The notes under the pieces were generated by a model that did not search any database, was not told the origin of the DNA, and saw nothing but the letters and a program-made list of their open reading frames with translations. A DNA stretch of 11,747 nucleotides from CAZJFC01 sp964545245 (GTDB lineage Bacteria > Pseudomonadota > Alphaproteobacteria > Rickettsiales > 21-14-0-20-44-7). The stretch spans positions 1 through 11,747 of the forward strand of contig CAZJFC010000055.1 of the NCBI GenBank assembly GCA_964545245.1. The letters are read 5' to 3'. The first letter of the stretch is position 1. The number at the start of each line of letters is the position of its first letter. Of this stretch, positions 1-6,580 are shown in pieces. The position numbers were made by a program, and so were the translations under genes.

Positions 1-965
1 ATGCCGCCACCCATCACACCCGCGCCAAGCAATGCCGCATTACGGATTTCCTTCGGGTCGGTTTTTCCGCCGGTTCCGTTGTCTTTTTTGAGGGCTTCGG
101 AGGTGTAGAAAACCTGAATCAGGTTTTTGCTGATATCGCCCACGGCAAGTTTCGCGAATTCCTCACGCTCGATTTTCAAGCCTTCCTCAAGCCCGGTTTT
201 GCCGTAAGTGCGTTCGATAACATCGATTGCTTTTTCCGGCGCGGGATAATGGCCTTTTGTGTTTTTCAAAACTTCCTTGAGGGTTTTGCCATAGACCACG
301 TTGCGGAGCAGTGGCAGCTCAAGCGCAGAAACTTTACGTTTGCGTTTTAGTTCACCTTTCAGGATTCTGCTGATGACCCTGGGCAGTTGCTCGTCCAGAT
401 ATCCTTCCGGGATCGCGTCATCCACCAGCCCGATTTTTGCAGCCTTTACCGCGTCAACCGCCTTGCCGGAGGTTATCAGCGTCAAGCCCTGCACCAGCCC
501 GACCAGTTTAGGCATGCGCTGCGTGCCGCCGAATCCGGGGAAGATGCCAAGGTTTACTTCCGGCAGGCCGATAATGGTTTTTTTGCTATCCACCGCCACG
601 CGGTAAGTGCAGCAAAGGACAAGCTCACAGCCGCCGCCAAGGCATGCGCCGTTAATCACGGCCAGCGAAGGAAATGGGAGCTTTTCGATTTTGCCCAGAA
701 CTTCCTGCCCGCGGCGGACTTTTTCTTCCGCGTCCTTTACCTCTGTAAGCGAGCGGATTTCTTCAATATCCGCGCCCGCGATAAAAATTCCCGGCTTGGC
801 GGATTCAATGATGAGCAGGTTGATATCGGTTTCCGTTTTAAGCTTATCGAGGATTTGCTCAAGCTCGTTCAGCACCGGGGCGGAGAGCTTGTTCACCTTC
901 TCGCCTTCAAGGTCAAAGGTAAGGGTTGTGATTTTATCCCTGGTTGTAAGTTTAAATGCCGACAT
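1..965 (-). CDS. fadJ: Multifunctional fatty acid oxidation protein, FadJ/FadB-type alpha subunit, N-terminal part (3' end outside window)
   Basis: I translated 321 residues from the ATG at 965 to the window edge. Residues 1-190 form an enoyl-CoA hydratase/isomerase (crotonase) domain. The oxyanion-hole segment IAGADI is at 62-67, the GACLGGGCE loop at 106-114, and GLPEVNLGIFPGFGGTQR at 133-150. The two catalytic glutamates of the family would be E114 and E136. A linker helix region follows, and the window ends in LLGAGVMGGG, the start of the Rossmann NAD-binding loop of the 3-hydroxyacyl-CoA dehydrogenase domain. The full protein is normally about 700 residues, so roughly half is visible. 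It would hydrate enoyl-CoA and oxidise 3-hydroxyacyl-CoA in the cytosolic beta-oxidation complex with a thiolase (FadI/FadA), which is not in view. A Shine-Dalgarno AAGGTGG lies just upstream and a good sigma70-like promoter precedes it. FadJ versus FadB cannot be settled from this half. Confidence 0.93.
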   Translation of the reverse strand, partial: MSAFKLTTRDKITTLTFDLEGEKVNKLSAPVLNELEQILDKLKTETDINLLIIESAKPGIFIAGADIEEIRSLTEVKDAEEKVRRGQEVLGKIEKLPFPSLAVINGACLGGGCELVLCCTYRVAVDSKKTIIGLPEVNLGIFPGFGGTQRMPKLVGLVQGLTLITSGKAVDAVKAAKIGLVDDAIPEGYLDEQLPRVISRILKGELKRKRKVSALELPLLRNVVYGKTLKEVLKNTKGHYPAPEKAIDVIERTYGKTGLEEGLKIEREEFAKLAVGDISKNLIQVFYTSEALKKDNGTGGKTDPKEIRNAALLGAGVMGGG

Positions 966-987
966 GAAACCACCTTCTAAATTTTTT

Positions 988-1016
988 ATTATAGGATTAT
1001 TTCACGCTGTTCTGAA
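988..1016 (-). promoter_or_regulatory. Candidate sigma70-type promoter of the fadJ-like gene
   Basis: On the minus strand a perfect -10 hexamer TATAAT (993 to 988) is preceded, with a 17-nt spacer, by TTCAGA (1016 to 1011), which matches the TTGACA consensus at four of six positions. The predicted start near 981 leaves a leader of about 16 nt carrying the AAGGTGG ribosome-binding site. This suggests fadJ is transcribed separately from the unknown gene upstream. Confidence 0.5.
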
Positions 1017-1084
1017 GAATAAGTTAATATGCCGGGGTTTTATTTGGAAAAGTGTTGCAGATAAACTTTACGCGCAGCACCATG

Positions 1085-1606
1085 CTACCTTCCATAACGC
1101 AGGTTTCCCGGGTGCTCGGAAAGCAAATGGCCAGCCCCACGCACAACCTGCTCGGAGCGCTTAAGCTCTTCCCTGTTGCCGCCGGGAGAATGGTATTTTT
1201 TCCCCTGCCGCTCAAGCCTTGTTTGCCAGCTTGTTTCGCTTTGCTGCAATTCTTTCAGGGACTCCTTCAACCTGTCCGGGTCAGGTAATTCCTTTGCCAG
1301 TTCTTCATGGATCTGCTGCGCTAAAGGGTTAATCGTGCGGGTCATCTGGTTTTTCCTGTCAAAATCCTTTACCTTTTCAATCCATGAAATTTCACGCGCA
1401 GTAAGAATTTGCGGAGCCGCACTGCCAGCATAACGGTAAATATTTTTTGTATCAAAGGTATCCTTCCCGTCAGGCTGGGGCAAATGCTCATTCTGACCGG
1501 GTTTTTTCATTTCTTTAAAGCAGGCGAATATCGCTAAAATAACAGTTGCTAATGCAGCAAGAAATTTCATTGCGCTTTCTTTGGATTTTATTTTCCTGTC
1601 ACCCAT
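1085..1606 (-). CDS. Hypothetical protein with N-terminal membrane segment, possible lipoprotein
   Basis: I do not recognise this 173-residue protein. A basic N-terminus (residues 1-12) is followed by a hydrophobic segment, roughly residues 14-29, ending in IFAC. That could be a weak lipobox, but Phe at the -2 position is unusual, so a plain signal anchor or signal peptide is equally possible. The rest is hydrophilic and helix-prone, very rich in K, E, Q and R, with a stretch around residues 70-140 that looks amphipathic. Two starts compete. The ATG at 1606 has AAAGGT at good distance and a possible promoter just upstream. The ATG at 1570 would put the hydrophobic segment right at the N-terminus in normal signal-peptide form. 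I keep the longer form because of its better ribosome-binding site. It starts 31 nt after the stop of the ThiF-like gene. Likely envelope-located; function unknown. Confidence 0.6.
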   Translation of the reverse strand: MGDRKIKSKESAMKFLAALATVILAIFACFKEMKKPGQNEHLPQPDGKDTFDTKNIYRYAGSAAPQILTAREISWIEKVKDFDRKNQMTRTINPLAQQIHEELAKELPDPDRLKESLKELQQSETSWQTRLERQGKKYHSPGGNREELKRSEQVVRGAGHLLSEHPGNLRYGR

Positions 1607-1623
1607 ATAATACCTTTGGGCGG

Positions 1624-1652
1624 GTTATAGGATATTACTACAAATTAATCAA
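1624..1652 (-). promoter_or_regulatory. Possible promoter for the membrane-anchored hypothetical gene
   Basis: On the minus strand TATAAC (1629 to 1624) is preceded at 17 nt by TTGATT (1652 to 1647); each is close to the sigma70 consensus. The -35 lies inside the last codons of the ThiF-like gene. A start near 1617 would give an approximately 11-nt leader to the ATG at 1606, supporting that start over 1570. Weak evidence, from pattern only. Confidence 0.25.
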
Positions 1653-2339
1653 TTTAAATCTATTATTAATGGCGTTATAAGTGAGCATCTTCCCGGCGAG
1701 GCTTTCGCCTGCTCCGGTAATTTCCTTAATAATTTCAGTGGCCTGGATACTGCCAAGAACGCCCGCGACGCTGCCGAGGATTCCCGTCTGCGAGCATGAA
1801 GGAATCAGCCCTTCCGGCGGTTCGCCATAAATATCACGGTAAGAGGAAACACCTTTTTTGAAGGTATAAACCTGCCCCTCGAACCCGGCTACTGCCGCCG
1901 AAACAAGGGTTTTGTCGAGTTCAAGGCAAGTGTCGTTGAGCAAAAAACGCGTTTCAAAATTATCGCAGCAATCGGCTATGATGTCATAGCCTTTAATGAT
2001 TTCTGCGGCGTTATCAGTGTTCAGCCTAAAATTATAAGGCTCGATCTCAATTTCATTATTCAAATCCGCCAGTTTTTCCGCGGCGATTTCCACCTTCGGG
2101 CGGCCAAGGTAATAAGTATCATAAAGCACCTGCCGCTGGAGGTTATGTATCTCGATCTTATCCTCATCGACGATCCCAAGCTTCCCAACACCGGCCGCAG
2201 CCAGATATAACGCCACCGGGCAGCCAAGCCCGCCCGCGCCGACAACCAGCACTTTCGCGGCGGAGAGCCTGCCCTGCCCCGCCTTGCCGATTTCCGGCAG
2301 GCATATCTGGCGGGCGTATCTGAGGTTGTTTTGGGTCAT
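1638..2339 (-). CDS. ThiF/MoeB/HesA-family E1-like adenylyltransferase, zinc-cysteine-free form
   Basis: This 233-residue protein is an ATP-dependent adenylyltransferase that activates the C-terminal glycine of a ubiquitin-like sulfur carrier (ThiS or MoaD class). Visible signatures are the nucleotide loop GAGGLG (34-39), an acidic residue after strand 2 (VDED, 57-60), NLQRQ with the family arginine at R69, K82, the DCCDNFETR segment (123-131) with the Mg/ATP aspartate, and SCSQTGILG (181-189) with the conserved cysteine C182. The MoeB-type zinc site is missing. Where MoeB has a CxxC before the EPP motif, this protein has SSYRDIYGEPP, and it ends at the INL terminus without the second CxxC tail. 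No ThiS, MoaD or ThiG gene is in the window, so thiamine versus molybdopterin cannot be decided and I give no symbol. The start follows the family N-terminus (LRYARQICLPEIG), although no strong Shine-Dalgarno precedes it. Confidence 0.88.
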   Translation of the reverse strand: MTQNNLRYARQICLPEIGKAGQGRLSAAKVLVVGAGGLGCPVALYLAAAGVGKLGIVDEDKIEIHNLQRQVLYDTYYLGRPKVEIAAEKLADLNNEIEIEPYNFRLNTDNAAEIIKGYDIIADCCDNFETRFLLNDTCLELDKTLVSAAVAGFEGQVYTFKKGVSSYRDIYGEPPEGLIPSCSQTGILGSVAGVLGSIQATEIIKEITGAGESLAGKMLTYNAINNRFKLINL

Positions 2340-2365
2340 AATATACTTGTTTATTGCAGCAGGAT

Positions 2366-2393
2366 ATTATATAATAAACCTACAAATTGCCAC
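2366..2393 (-). promoter_or_regulatory. Candidate promoter of the ThiF-like gene
   Basis: On the minus strand a perfect TATAAT (2371 to 2366) follows GTGGCA (2393 to 2388) with a 16-nt spacer. The predicted transcription start near 2359 gives a leader of about 19 nt that lacks a clear Shine-Dalgarno. Confidence 0.4.
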
Positions 2394-2403
2394 TAGGCAC
2401 ATT

Positions 2404-2423
2404 CGCCCCCCTTTCGGGGGGCG
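2404..2423 (-). terminator. Strong GC hairpin behind the cysK-toxin unit, candidate transcript end
   Basis: A perfect 8-bp stem (2404-2411 with 2416-2423), almost all G-C, encloses a 4-nt loop. Read on the minus strand the loop is GAAA, a stable GNRA tetraloop. It lies 57 nt past the stop of the toxin-like gene. No U-tract follows on either strand, so it is not a canonical intrinsic terminator. It may be a 3'-end stabiliser or a Rho-linked end. The orientation is inferred from the loop and the flanking gene. Confidence 0.4.
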
Positions 2424-2480
2424 ACTAAATCATAGTTTAAATCAAATCATTGTTTTCACAGCAAACCTGATCTTGTCAAA

Positions 2481-2825
2481 CTATTCCTTTGGCAGTTTTC
2501 CTATTACATGGGTGAGCCTTCTTGAGTCCCATATCCGGATTTGAGATAACATAGCGCTTTGCCATATCCCCTTGAATTCAAAACCATGATAATAAGGATT
2601 ATCTTTCAATTGCCTTGTTAGCGGAATACCAAGTAAAGTATATTTACTAAACTTTTTCAGCACTAGAACCGGGCGGTTATATAACCGGTTCTTCCCATCC
2701 TTTTCATGCCCGATATTAACGCCAATTGAGCACCACCAAACCTGCCTCTCCTGAAAAGTAGGAAGGTTATGGTTCAAATTGAGGGTTGGCTTCAGACCCT
2801 GCCAACCAGAATAATCTTTATCCAT
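2481..2825 (-). CDS. Solitary PemK/MazF-family toxin-like protein
   Basis: This 114-residue protein has the layout of the PemK/MazF endoribonuclease fold. RQVWWCSIGVNIGHE (27-41) matches the first strands of MazF-like proteins. NRPVLVLKKF (50-59) corresponds to the usual RPVLVI strand, IPLTRQ (67-72) to the PLTS segment, and AMLSQIRIWDSRRL (91-104) to the conserved LSQIR/D..RL helix. Family members cleave mRNA at short motifs and are normally held by a cognate antitoxin encoded directly upstream. Here the upstream gene is cysK, whose stop codon is only 5 nt away, and no small antitoxin gene is visible on either side. The tight spacing suggests co-transcription and possible translational coupling with cysK. 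The N-terminal 25 residues are an extension compared with plain MazF. Activity is unproven; the family assignment rests on motifs, and whether it is an active toxin is open. Confidence 0.75.
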   Translation of the reverse strand: MDKDYSGWQGLKPTLNLNHNLPTFQERQVWWCSIGVNIGHEKDGKNRLYNRPVLVLKKFSKYTLLGIPLTRQLKDNPYYHGFEFKGIWQSAMLSQIRIWDSRRLTHVIGKLPKE

Positions 2826-2830
2826 TAAAA

Positions 2831-3811
2831 CTACTCAGCAAACAAATCCGTAGAAAGGTAGCGTTCCGCGAATGAAGCCACGATAACCACGATTTTTTTG
2901 CCTTTGTTTTCCGGGCGTTTGGCGATTTCGAGGGCAGCGGCAAGAGTGGCGCCGGAAGAAATACCGACCGGGATGCCCTCAAGCTGCGCGGCTTTGCGCG
3001 CGGTTTCAAATGAGGTCTGGTTGCTGATGGTGATGACTTCATCGATCAGGCTTTTATCAAGAATGTCAGGCACGAAACCTGCGCCGATGCCCTGAATTTT
3101 GTGCGGGCCGGGCTGGCCGCCGGAAAGGACGGGTGAATCTTCCGGCTCAACGGCCACGAATTTCACTGAAGGTTTTTTCTGTTTGATAACCTGTGCGGTT
3201 CCGGTGATTGTGCCGCCGGTGCCAACGCCAGCCACGAAGAAATCAAGTTCACCGTTGGTGTCATTCCACACCTCGTTTGCGGTGGTGTTGCGGTGGATTT
3301 CCGGGTTGGCCGGGTTCTGGAACTGTTGCAGCAGGATTGCATTCGGGTTGCCGGCAACGATTTCCTCCGCGCGCGCAATCGCGCCACGCATACCTTTAGG
3401 AGCCGGGGTAAGTTCAAGCTCAGCACCAAGGAATTTAAGCATCTTACGGCGCTCGACCGACATTGATTCCGGCATGGTGAGAATGAGCTTATAACCTTTT
3501 GCCGCCGCCACGAAGGCAAGCGCAATACCCGTATTACCTGAAGTAGGCTCAACGATAACCGTGTCCTTATTCAGCTTTCCGCTGGCTTCCGCCGCCTCGA
3601 TCATCGAAAGGGCGATACGGTCTTTCACCGAGGCAAGCGGGTTAAAAAATTCAAGTTTCGCGTAAACTTCCGCCACTGCGCCGGATTGCTCGGCAAGGCG
3701 GTTAAGCTTCACCAGCGGCGTATCACCTACTGTTTCAAGGATATTGTTATAAATGCGTTTGCGGCCTTCGGTTTTATAGCCGGGTTGAATTTTATAAGCA
3801 GTTGCTGACAT
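2831..3811 (-). CDS. cysK: Cysteine synthase A (O-acetylserine sulfhydrylase)
   Basis: This PLP enzyme of 326 residues makes cysteine from O-acetylserine and sulfide in the cytosol. All signatures are present: SVKDR with the Schiff-base lysine K63, the substrate loop TSGNTG (90-95), the phosphate-binding GTGGT (197-201), GISSGA (283-288) contacting the PLP ring nitrogen, and the C-terminal ERYLST block (316-321). The length is normal for CysK. The ATG at 3811 is supported by AGAGGT six nt upstream. The segment MRGAIARAEE after PAPKG is typical of CysK rather than CysM or cystathionine beta-synthase. The toxin-like gene follows after 5 nt. A 13-bp palindrome lies about 33-45 nt upstream of the start and may be an operator. 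Cysteine made here feeds CoaB, encoded elsewhere in the window. Confidence 0.96.
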   Translation of the reverse strand: MSATAYKIQPGYKTEGRKRIYNNILETVGDTPLVKLNRLAEQSGAVAEVYAKLEFFNPLASVKDRIALSMIEAAEASGKLNKDTVIVEPTSGNTGIALAFVAAAKGYKLILTMPESMSVERRKMLKFLGAELELTPAPKGMRGAIARAEEIVAGNPNAILLQQFQNPANPEIHRNTTANEVWNDTNGELDFFVAGVGTGGTITGTAQVIKQKKPSVKFVAVEPEDSPVLSGGQPGPHKIQGIGAGFVPDILDKSLIDEVITISNQTSFETARKAAQLEGIPVGISSGATLAAALEIAKRPENKGKKIVVIVASFAERYLSTDLFAE

Positions 3812-3841
3812 TGTATTACCTCTGTTTTTGATTGGTTCAGA

Positions 3842-3866
3842 AAACTCTATAAGAGTGATGGAGTTT
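3842..3866. promoter_or_regulatory. Palindrome upstream of cysK, candidate operator
   Basis: ACTCT-ATA-AGAGT at 3844-3856 is a perfect dyad with a 3-bp centre. An overlapping second inverted pair, AAACTC (3842-3847) and GAGTTT (3861-3866), extends it. It lies 31-55 nt upstream of the cysK start, where a regulator would act. The window encodes one Rrf2-family regulator, and some Rrf2 proteins (CymR) control cysK. That link is inference only. Confidence 0.35.
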
Positions 3867-3961
3867 AATAATGCTACCCCAGATTACAAGCATTTTTTAG
3901 TTACGTCCAGTTTTCGGGCTTATTTTACCTGATATTAACCTGATTAAGTTATTATTGCTTA

Positions 3962-4165
3962 ATGGCACATGACCCAAACACCAACGGCAGCAAGGCCAGC
4001 CAGCAGGCTCCTTCCGGCAGCGAAGGAAAATCAAGCGGAACGATTCCTAGCCCAGGCCAGGGCTTAAGCCCAACATGCCCCGGAAACCTTGGCACATTCA
4101 CGCCGCCGGTGGCATTATTAAAAGGAAACGTGCCGGGGCTGTGCAGTGGCAAAAAAGGCCGTTAG
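3962..4165 (+). CDS. Possible small Gly/Ser/Pro-rich protein; uncertain
   Basis: An open frame of 67 codons starting MAHDPN is rich in Gly, Ser, Pro and Lys and has no hydrophobic segment, so any product would be disordered. No Shine-Dalgarno precedes the ATG. The opposite strand is also open over nearly the same interval (4152 to 3952, 66 codons, starting MPLHSP), so openness alone is not good evidence. The interval contains a perfect 12-bp palindrome at 4060-4071, a 5-bp stem-loop (4049-4053 with 4060-4064) and further short inverted repeats, so a structured non-coding transcript is an alternative. I include it because it is the only candidate gene in the 492-nt stretch from 3812 to 4303. 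Otherwise that stretch holds only the regulatory elements listed separately and a short direct repeat ACCTGAT at 3927-3933 and 3938-3944. Confidence 0.2.
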   Translation: MAHDPNTNGSKASQQAPSGSEGKSSGTIPSPGQGLSPTCPGNLGTFTPPVALLKGNVPGLCSGKKGR

Positions 4166-4196
4166 CCCTGTTTAATCCAATCTTAACCATTCCATT

Positions 4197-4302
4197 GTAA
4201 CACCTATCTAAATAAACCGGTGATACCAGCCGTTTATTCCGCGTTAGCTGGAATATATTGGCGGCAGGTGTAAAATCACCGGAAAACAACATCAGGTGTT
4301 AT
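4197..4302 (+). promoter_or_regulatory. Structured icd leader / cluster of GGTGwwA motifs covering the ribosome-binding site
   Basis: Two perfect 8-bp inverted pairs are nested with identical 11-nt spacing on each side: TAACACCT (4198-4205) with AGGTGTTA (4294-4301), and CCGGTGAT (4217-4224) with ATCACCGG (4275-4282). An inner CCAGC (4226-4230)/GCTGG (4247-4251) stem lies within. AGGTG at 4294-4298 is the icd Shine-Dalgarno, so the outer stem would hide it. A further copy, AGGTGTAA (4266-4273), could pair with the same left arm instead. At the DNA level this is five copies of a motif close to [AC]GGTG[TA][TA]A in both orientations, which would also suit operators for a regulator. No convincing -35/-10 pair was found upstream. 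Confidence 0.5.
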
Positions 4303-4303
4303 T

Positions 4304-5536
4304 ATGGCCAAACTGAAATCTGCCCCAATGGTATATATCTCCGGCGAGGAAATGACCAAAGTCGTGATGGAGATGGTGCTCGCGAAATGGATAAACCCGT
4401 TCATCGATACATCCGCGTGGGAATTCTATGACCTTTCCTGCGCCAACCGCGACAACACCGATGACAAGATTTTACAGGACGCGATCCACAGCGGCGCGAA
4501 AATCGGCGCAGTATTCAAGGAACCGACCATCACCCCGACCGGTGAGCAGGCAAAAGAAATGGGGCTTAAAAAACCGCTCGGCAGCCCCAACGGTAAAATG
4601 CGCGCAGGCTGGAACGGTTACGCGATCAGCCGTGACACCATCCACATTCTGGGCATTGAGCTTGGCTACAAAAACCCGGTGTTCATGGACAGGCACGCGG
4701 TGGGCGGCGAATATGGTGCGGGTTCAAAAATCGTGGGCAAAGGCAAACTCACCACCACCTTCACCCCGGAATCCGGCGAAACAATTATTGTCGATGAGCG
4801 CAAACTGACCGACAACGTAAATGCTGCGGTTACATATCATAACCCATATGACAACATCCATGATTTCGGCGCACATTTCTTTGGCCGCTGCCTTGAGGCG
4901 AATATCACGCCGTATGTGGTTTCAAAACGCACCGTGTTCAAATGGCAGGAAGATTACTGGCAGATAATGAAATCCATTTTCGAGAAAAACTTCAAAGACA
5001 AGTTCAACGCAAAAAAACTGCTCGAAACTTCCGGCGGCGAGTTGCGCCATATCATTTCCGACGACGCGGCGATGAAGCTTGTTTCATGGAAAACCGGCAA
5101 TTTCGGCATGGCCTGCCTGAATTATGACGGCGACTGGCTCTCTGATGAACTCGCGCAAATCCATAAATCGCCAGGGTTCATCACTTCGGTGCTGGTTGGC
5201 AAAGCCGGGGATGGCTCAAAGATAATGGAATTCGAGGCTTCGCATGGCACCATCGCCGACCAGTTCGCGAAACATAACGAAGGCAAGGAAACTTCGGTGA
5301 ACCCGCTCGGCCTCGTTTCGGCGCTGATCGGCGCTATCAACCACTCGGCAAAGCTGGGGGCGGAACGCGCGCATATCACGATTGAGAACGCGGATGAACT
5401 TAAAAACTTCACCGCAAAAATTTACGCCGAGATGACCGGCGCAATGGCAAGCGGCAACGGCACGCGCGATTTATACCCCGAAAAAGGGCTGACAACCGAA
5501 GGGTTTATTGATTTCGTGGCTAAAAAGCTTGTTTAG
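4304..5536 (+). CDS. icd: Isocitrate dehydrogenase, type II (homodimeric) family, probably NAD-preferring
   Basis: This 410-residue protein oxidatively decarboxylates isocitrate to 2-oxoglutarate in the TCA cycle. It aligns along its length with human IDH1-type enzymes. Substrate residues are kept: S94 and N96 of SPNG, R100, R110, R130 (the IDH1 R132 position, MDRHAVGGEY), Y137, K208, and the metal ligands D277 and D281 in NYDGDWLSD (273-281). GKETS (327-331) is also conserved. The NADP 2'-phosphate site is altered. After HGT (314-316) the IDH1 residues R314 and H315 are replaced by D319 and Q320, and the K260 position is W262. An acidic residue there is the usual sign of NAD preference, although annotation pipelines would probably call it NADP-dependent. 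The sequence is divergent from the common bacterial type II enzymes. AGGTG five nt before the ATG supports the start. It converges with the next gene at only 4 nt. Confidence 0.93.
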   Translation: MAKLKSAPMVYISGEEMTKVVMEMVLAKWINPFIDTSAWEFYDLSCANRDNTDDKILQDAIHSGAKIGAVFKEPTITPTGEQAKEMGLKKPLGSPNGKMRAGWNGYAISRDTIHILGIELGYKNPVFMDRHAVGGEYGAGSKIVGKGKLTTTFTPESGETIIVDERKLTDNVNAAVTYHNPYDNIHDFGAHFFGRCLEANITPYVVSKRTVFKWQEDYWQIMKSIFEKNFKDKFNAKKLLETSGGELRHIISDDAAMKLVSWKTGNFGMACLNYDGDWLSDELAQIHKSPGFITSVLVGKAGDGSKIMEFEASHGTIADQFAKHNEGKETSVNPLGLVSALIGAINHSAKLGAERAHITIENADELKNFTAKIYAEMTGAMASGNGTRDLYPEKGLTTEGFIDFVAKKLV

Positions 5537-5540
5537 CAGC

Positions 5541-6575
5541 TTAACCCAGCATAGGGCCATCTTTGCCGGTTGATTTATGTTGAGCGACCTCGGTGGCCGC
5601 AAGACCGGCCTGAGCGTTATTATCCCTATTGCGGAACCTGTCCATATTCTGCTTCAACAAATCTTTATATTGGCTTTCCTGCTCAGCGGTAAAGTTATTT
5701 GCCGTGCTTTTTCTCTCAGTATCTTCGACCCTAATATCGCTCATGCCCGGAAGCGGTTGCGCGGCTTCCTGCTGCTTAGCCCTTGGTTTTCCGCGCACTG
5801 CATTGTTAAAATCACCCACGAACTCTTTAATCTTCTCAGGCGATTCGATGCCGAAAGCCCCTTTTTCCTCGCGCGATAATATCTCCGCGCCGAATGTCAT
5901 CACGTTACCGATCTTTTCCGCTTCCCTCCTCACATTCGAGCCGCGTGGCACAGCACCGGTCATACCCTGCCCGTCCGGGCGCGGGCGCTCCATTTTCTGC
6001 ACCGTTTCCAGCGAATAAGGAAAACTCATTTTCCTGACATCATCCGGGTTGCCACCCGCTTCGATAAGGGTTTTCTGCACCTCACCCAGCTTTTCATAAG
6101 CCTTGCCGGTATATCCGTTATTGCCGATTTCGCTCTTTAATTCGGTGAGCTGCCCGTTGAGGCGCGAGCGGATGTTCATCCGATACGGGTCGATCTCCTG
6201 CCCGTTCGCTCCCTTGCTGAGCGGCATGCTTGCCTTAAGTTCCCGCGATGCCTTATCCAGATTATCCAAGCGGAAATGCGGGTCAGTAAATTTTTCAACC
6301 GTATGGTTATTAAAAAACTCTTTGCGATCTTCCATCTTCCATGAAGCGGCATTCCCCGCCGCAATCTCATTAAGCTTGACTGGATGGCTCCCAAAGACCT
6401 GCATCGATTGCTTGAGATTCACCACCGCATTGGTTTGCGCCATCTGGTCATCCCTTACCTTCGGGTCATCGGAAAGCAGCGTATCCCGCGCGGATTCAAA
6501 AAGAATCTTAGCGTTGGCAGTCCTTTGCTCAACCCTGGCATAAATTTCCGCAAGCTTTTCTTCTTTACCAGACAT
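5541..6575 (-). CDS. Hypothetical hydrophilic, cysteine-free protein
   Basis: I do not recognise this protein of 344 residues. It has no signal peptide, no membrane segment and, as far as I can see, no cysteine. It is very rich in charged and polar residues (K, E, R, D, N, Q), helix-prone over residues 1-60 and about 115-190, with a Gly/Pro/Arg-rich linker near 200-220 (RPRPDGQG) and a disordered-looking tail ending KDGPMLG. The ATG at 6575 is chosen because GGGGAT lies directly upstream. The in-frame ATG at 6599 has no ribosome-binding site and falls inside a hairpin. That hairpin pairs the Shine-Dalgarno (see the separate entry), so translation may be controlled. It lies 84 nt after the Rrf2 gene and ends 4 nt from icd, with the two genes convergent. 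A scaffold-like or secreted effector role is imaginable, but nothing visible establishes one. Confidence 0.7.
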   Translation of the reverse strand: MSGKEEKLAEIYARVEQRTANAKILFESARDTLLSDDPKVRDDQMAQTNAVVNLKQSMQVFGSHPVKLNEIAAGNAASWKMEDRKEFFNNHTVEKFTDPHFRLDNLDKASRELKASMPLSKGANGQEIDPYRMNIRSRLNGQLTELKSEIGNNGYTGKAYEKLGEVQKTLIEAGGNPDDVRKMSFPYSLETVQKMERPRPDGQGMTGAVPRGSNVRREAEKIGNVMTFGAEILSREEKGAFGIESPEKIKEFVGDFNNAVRGKPRAKQQEAAQPLPGMSDIRVEDTERKSTANNFTAEQESQYKDLLKQNMDRFRNRDNNAQAGLAATEVAQHKSTGKDGPMLG

Positions 6576-6580
6576 AATAT

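Noticed and set aside
301..1288. Several open frames on the plus strand (e.g. 301-606, 387-980, 607-1164)
   Set aside because: They lie opposite the clear enoyl-CoA hydratase and lipoprotein-like genes, have low-complexity Ser/Arg-rich translations and match no family; they are shadows of the minus-strand genes.
2404..2423. Classical intrinsic terminator on the plus strand
   Set aside because: No T-run follows on the plus strand and no plus-strand gene ends nearby; only a minus-strand end role remains plausible.
3990..4090. Possible SRP RNA (ffs) because the minus strand contains CCGGAAGGA
   Set aside because: The conserved core continues as AGCAGCC after the GGAAGGA in bacterial SRP RNA; here GCCTGCTGG follows and the facing loop GGUCAGG is missing.
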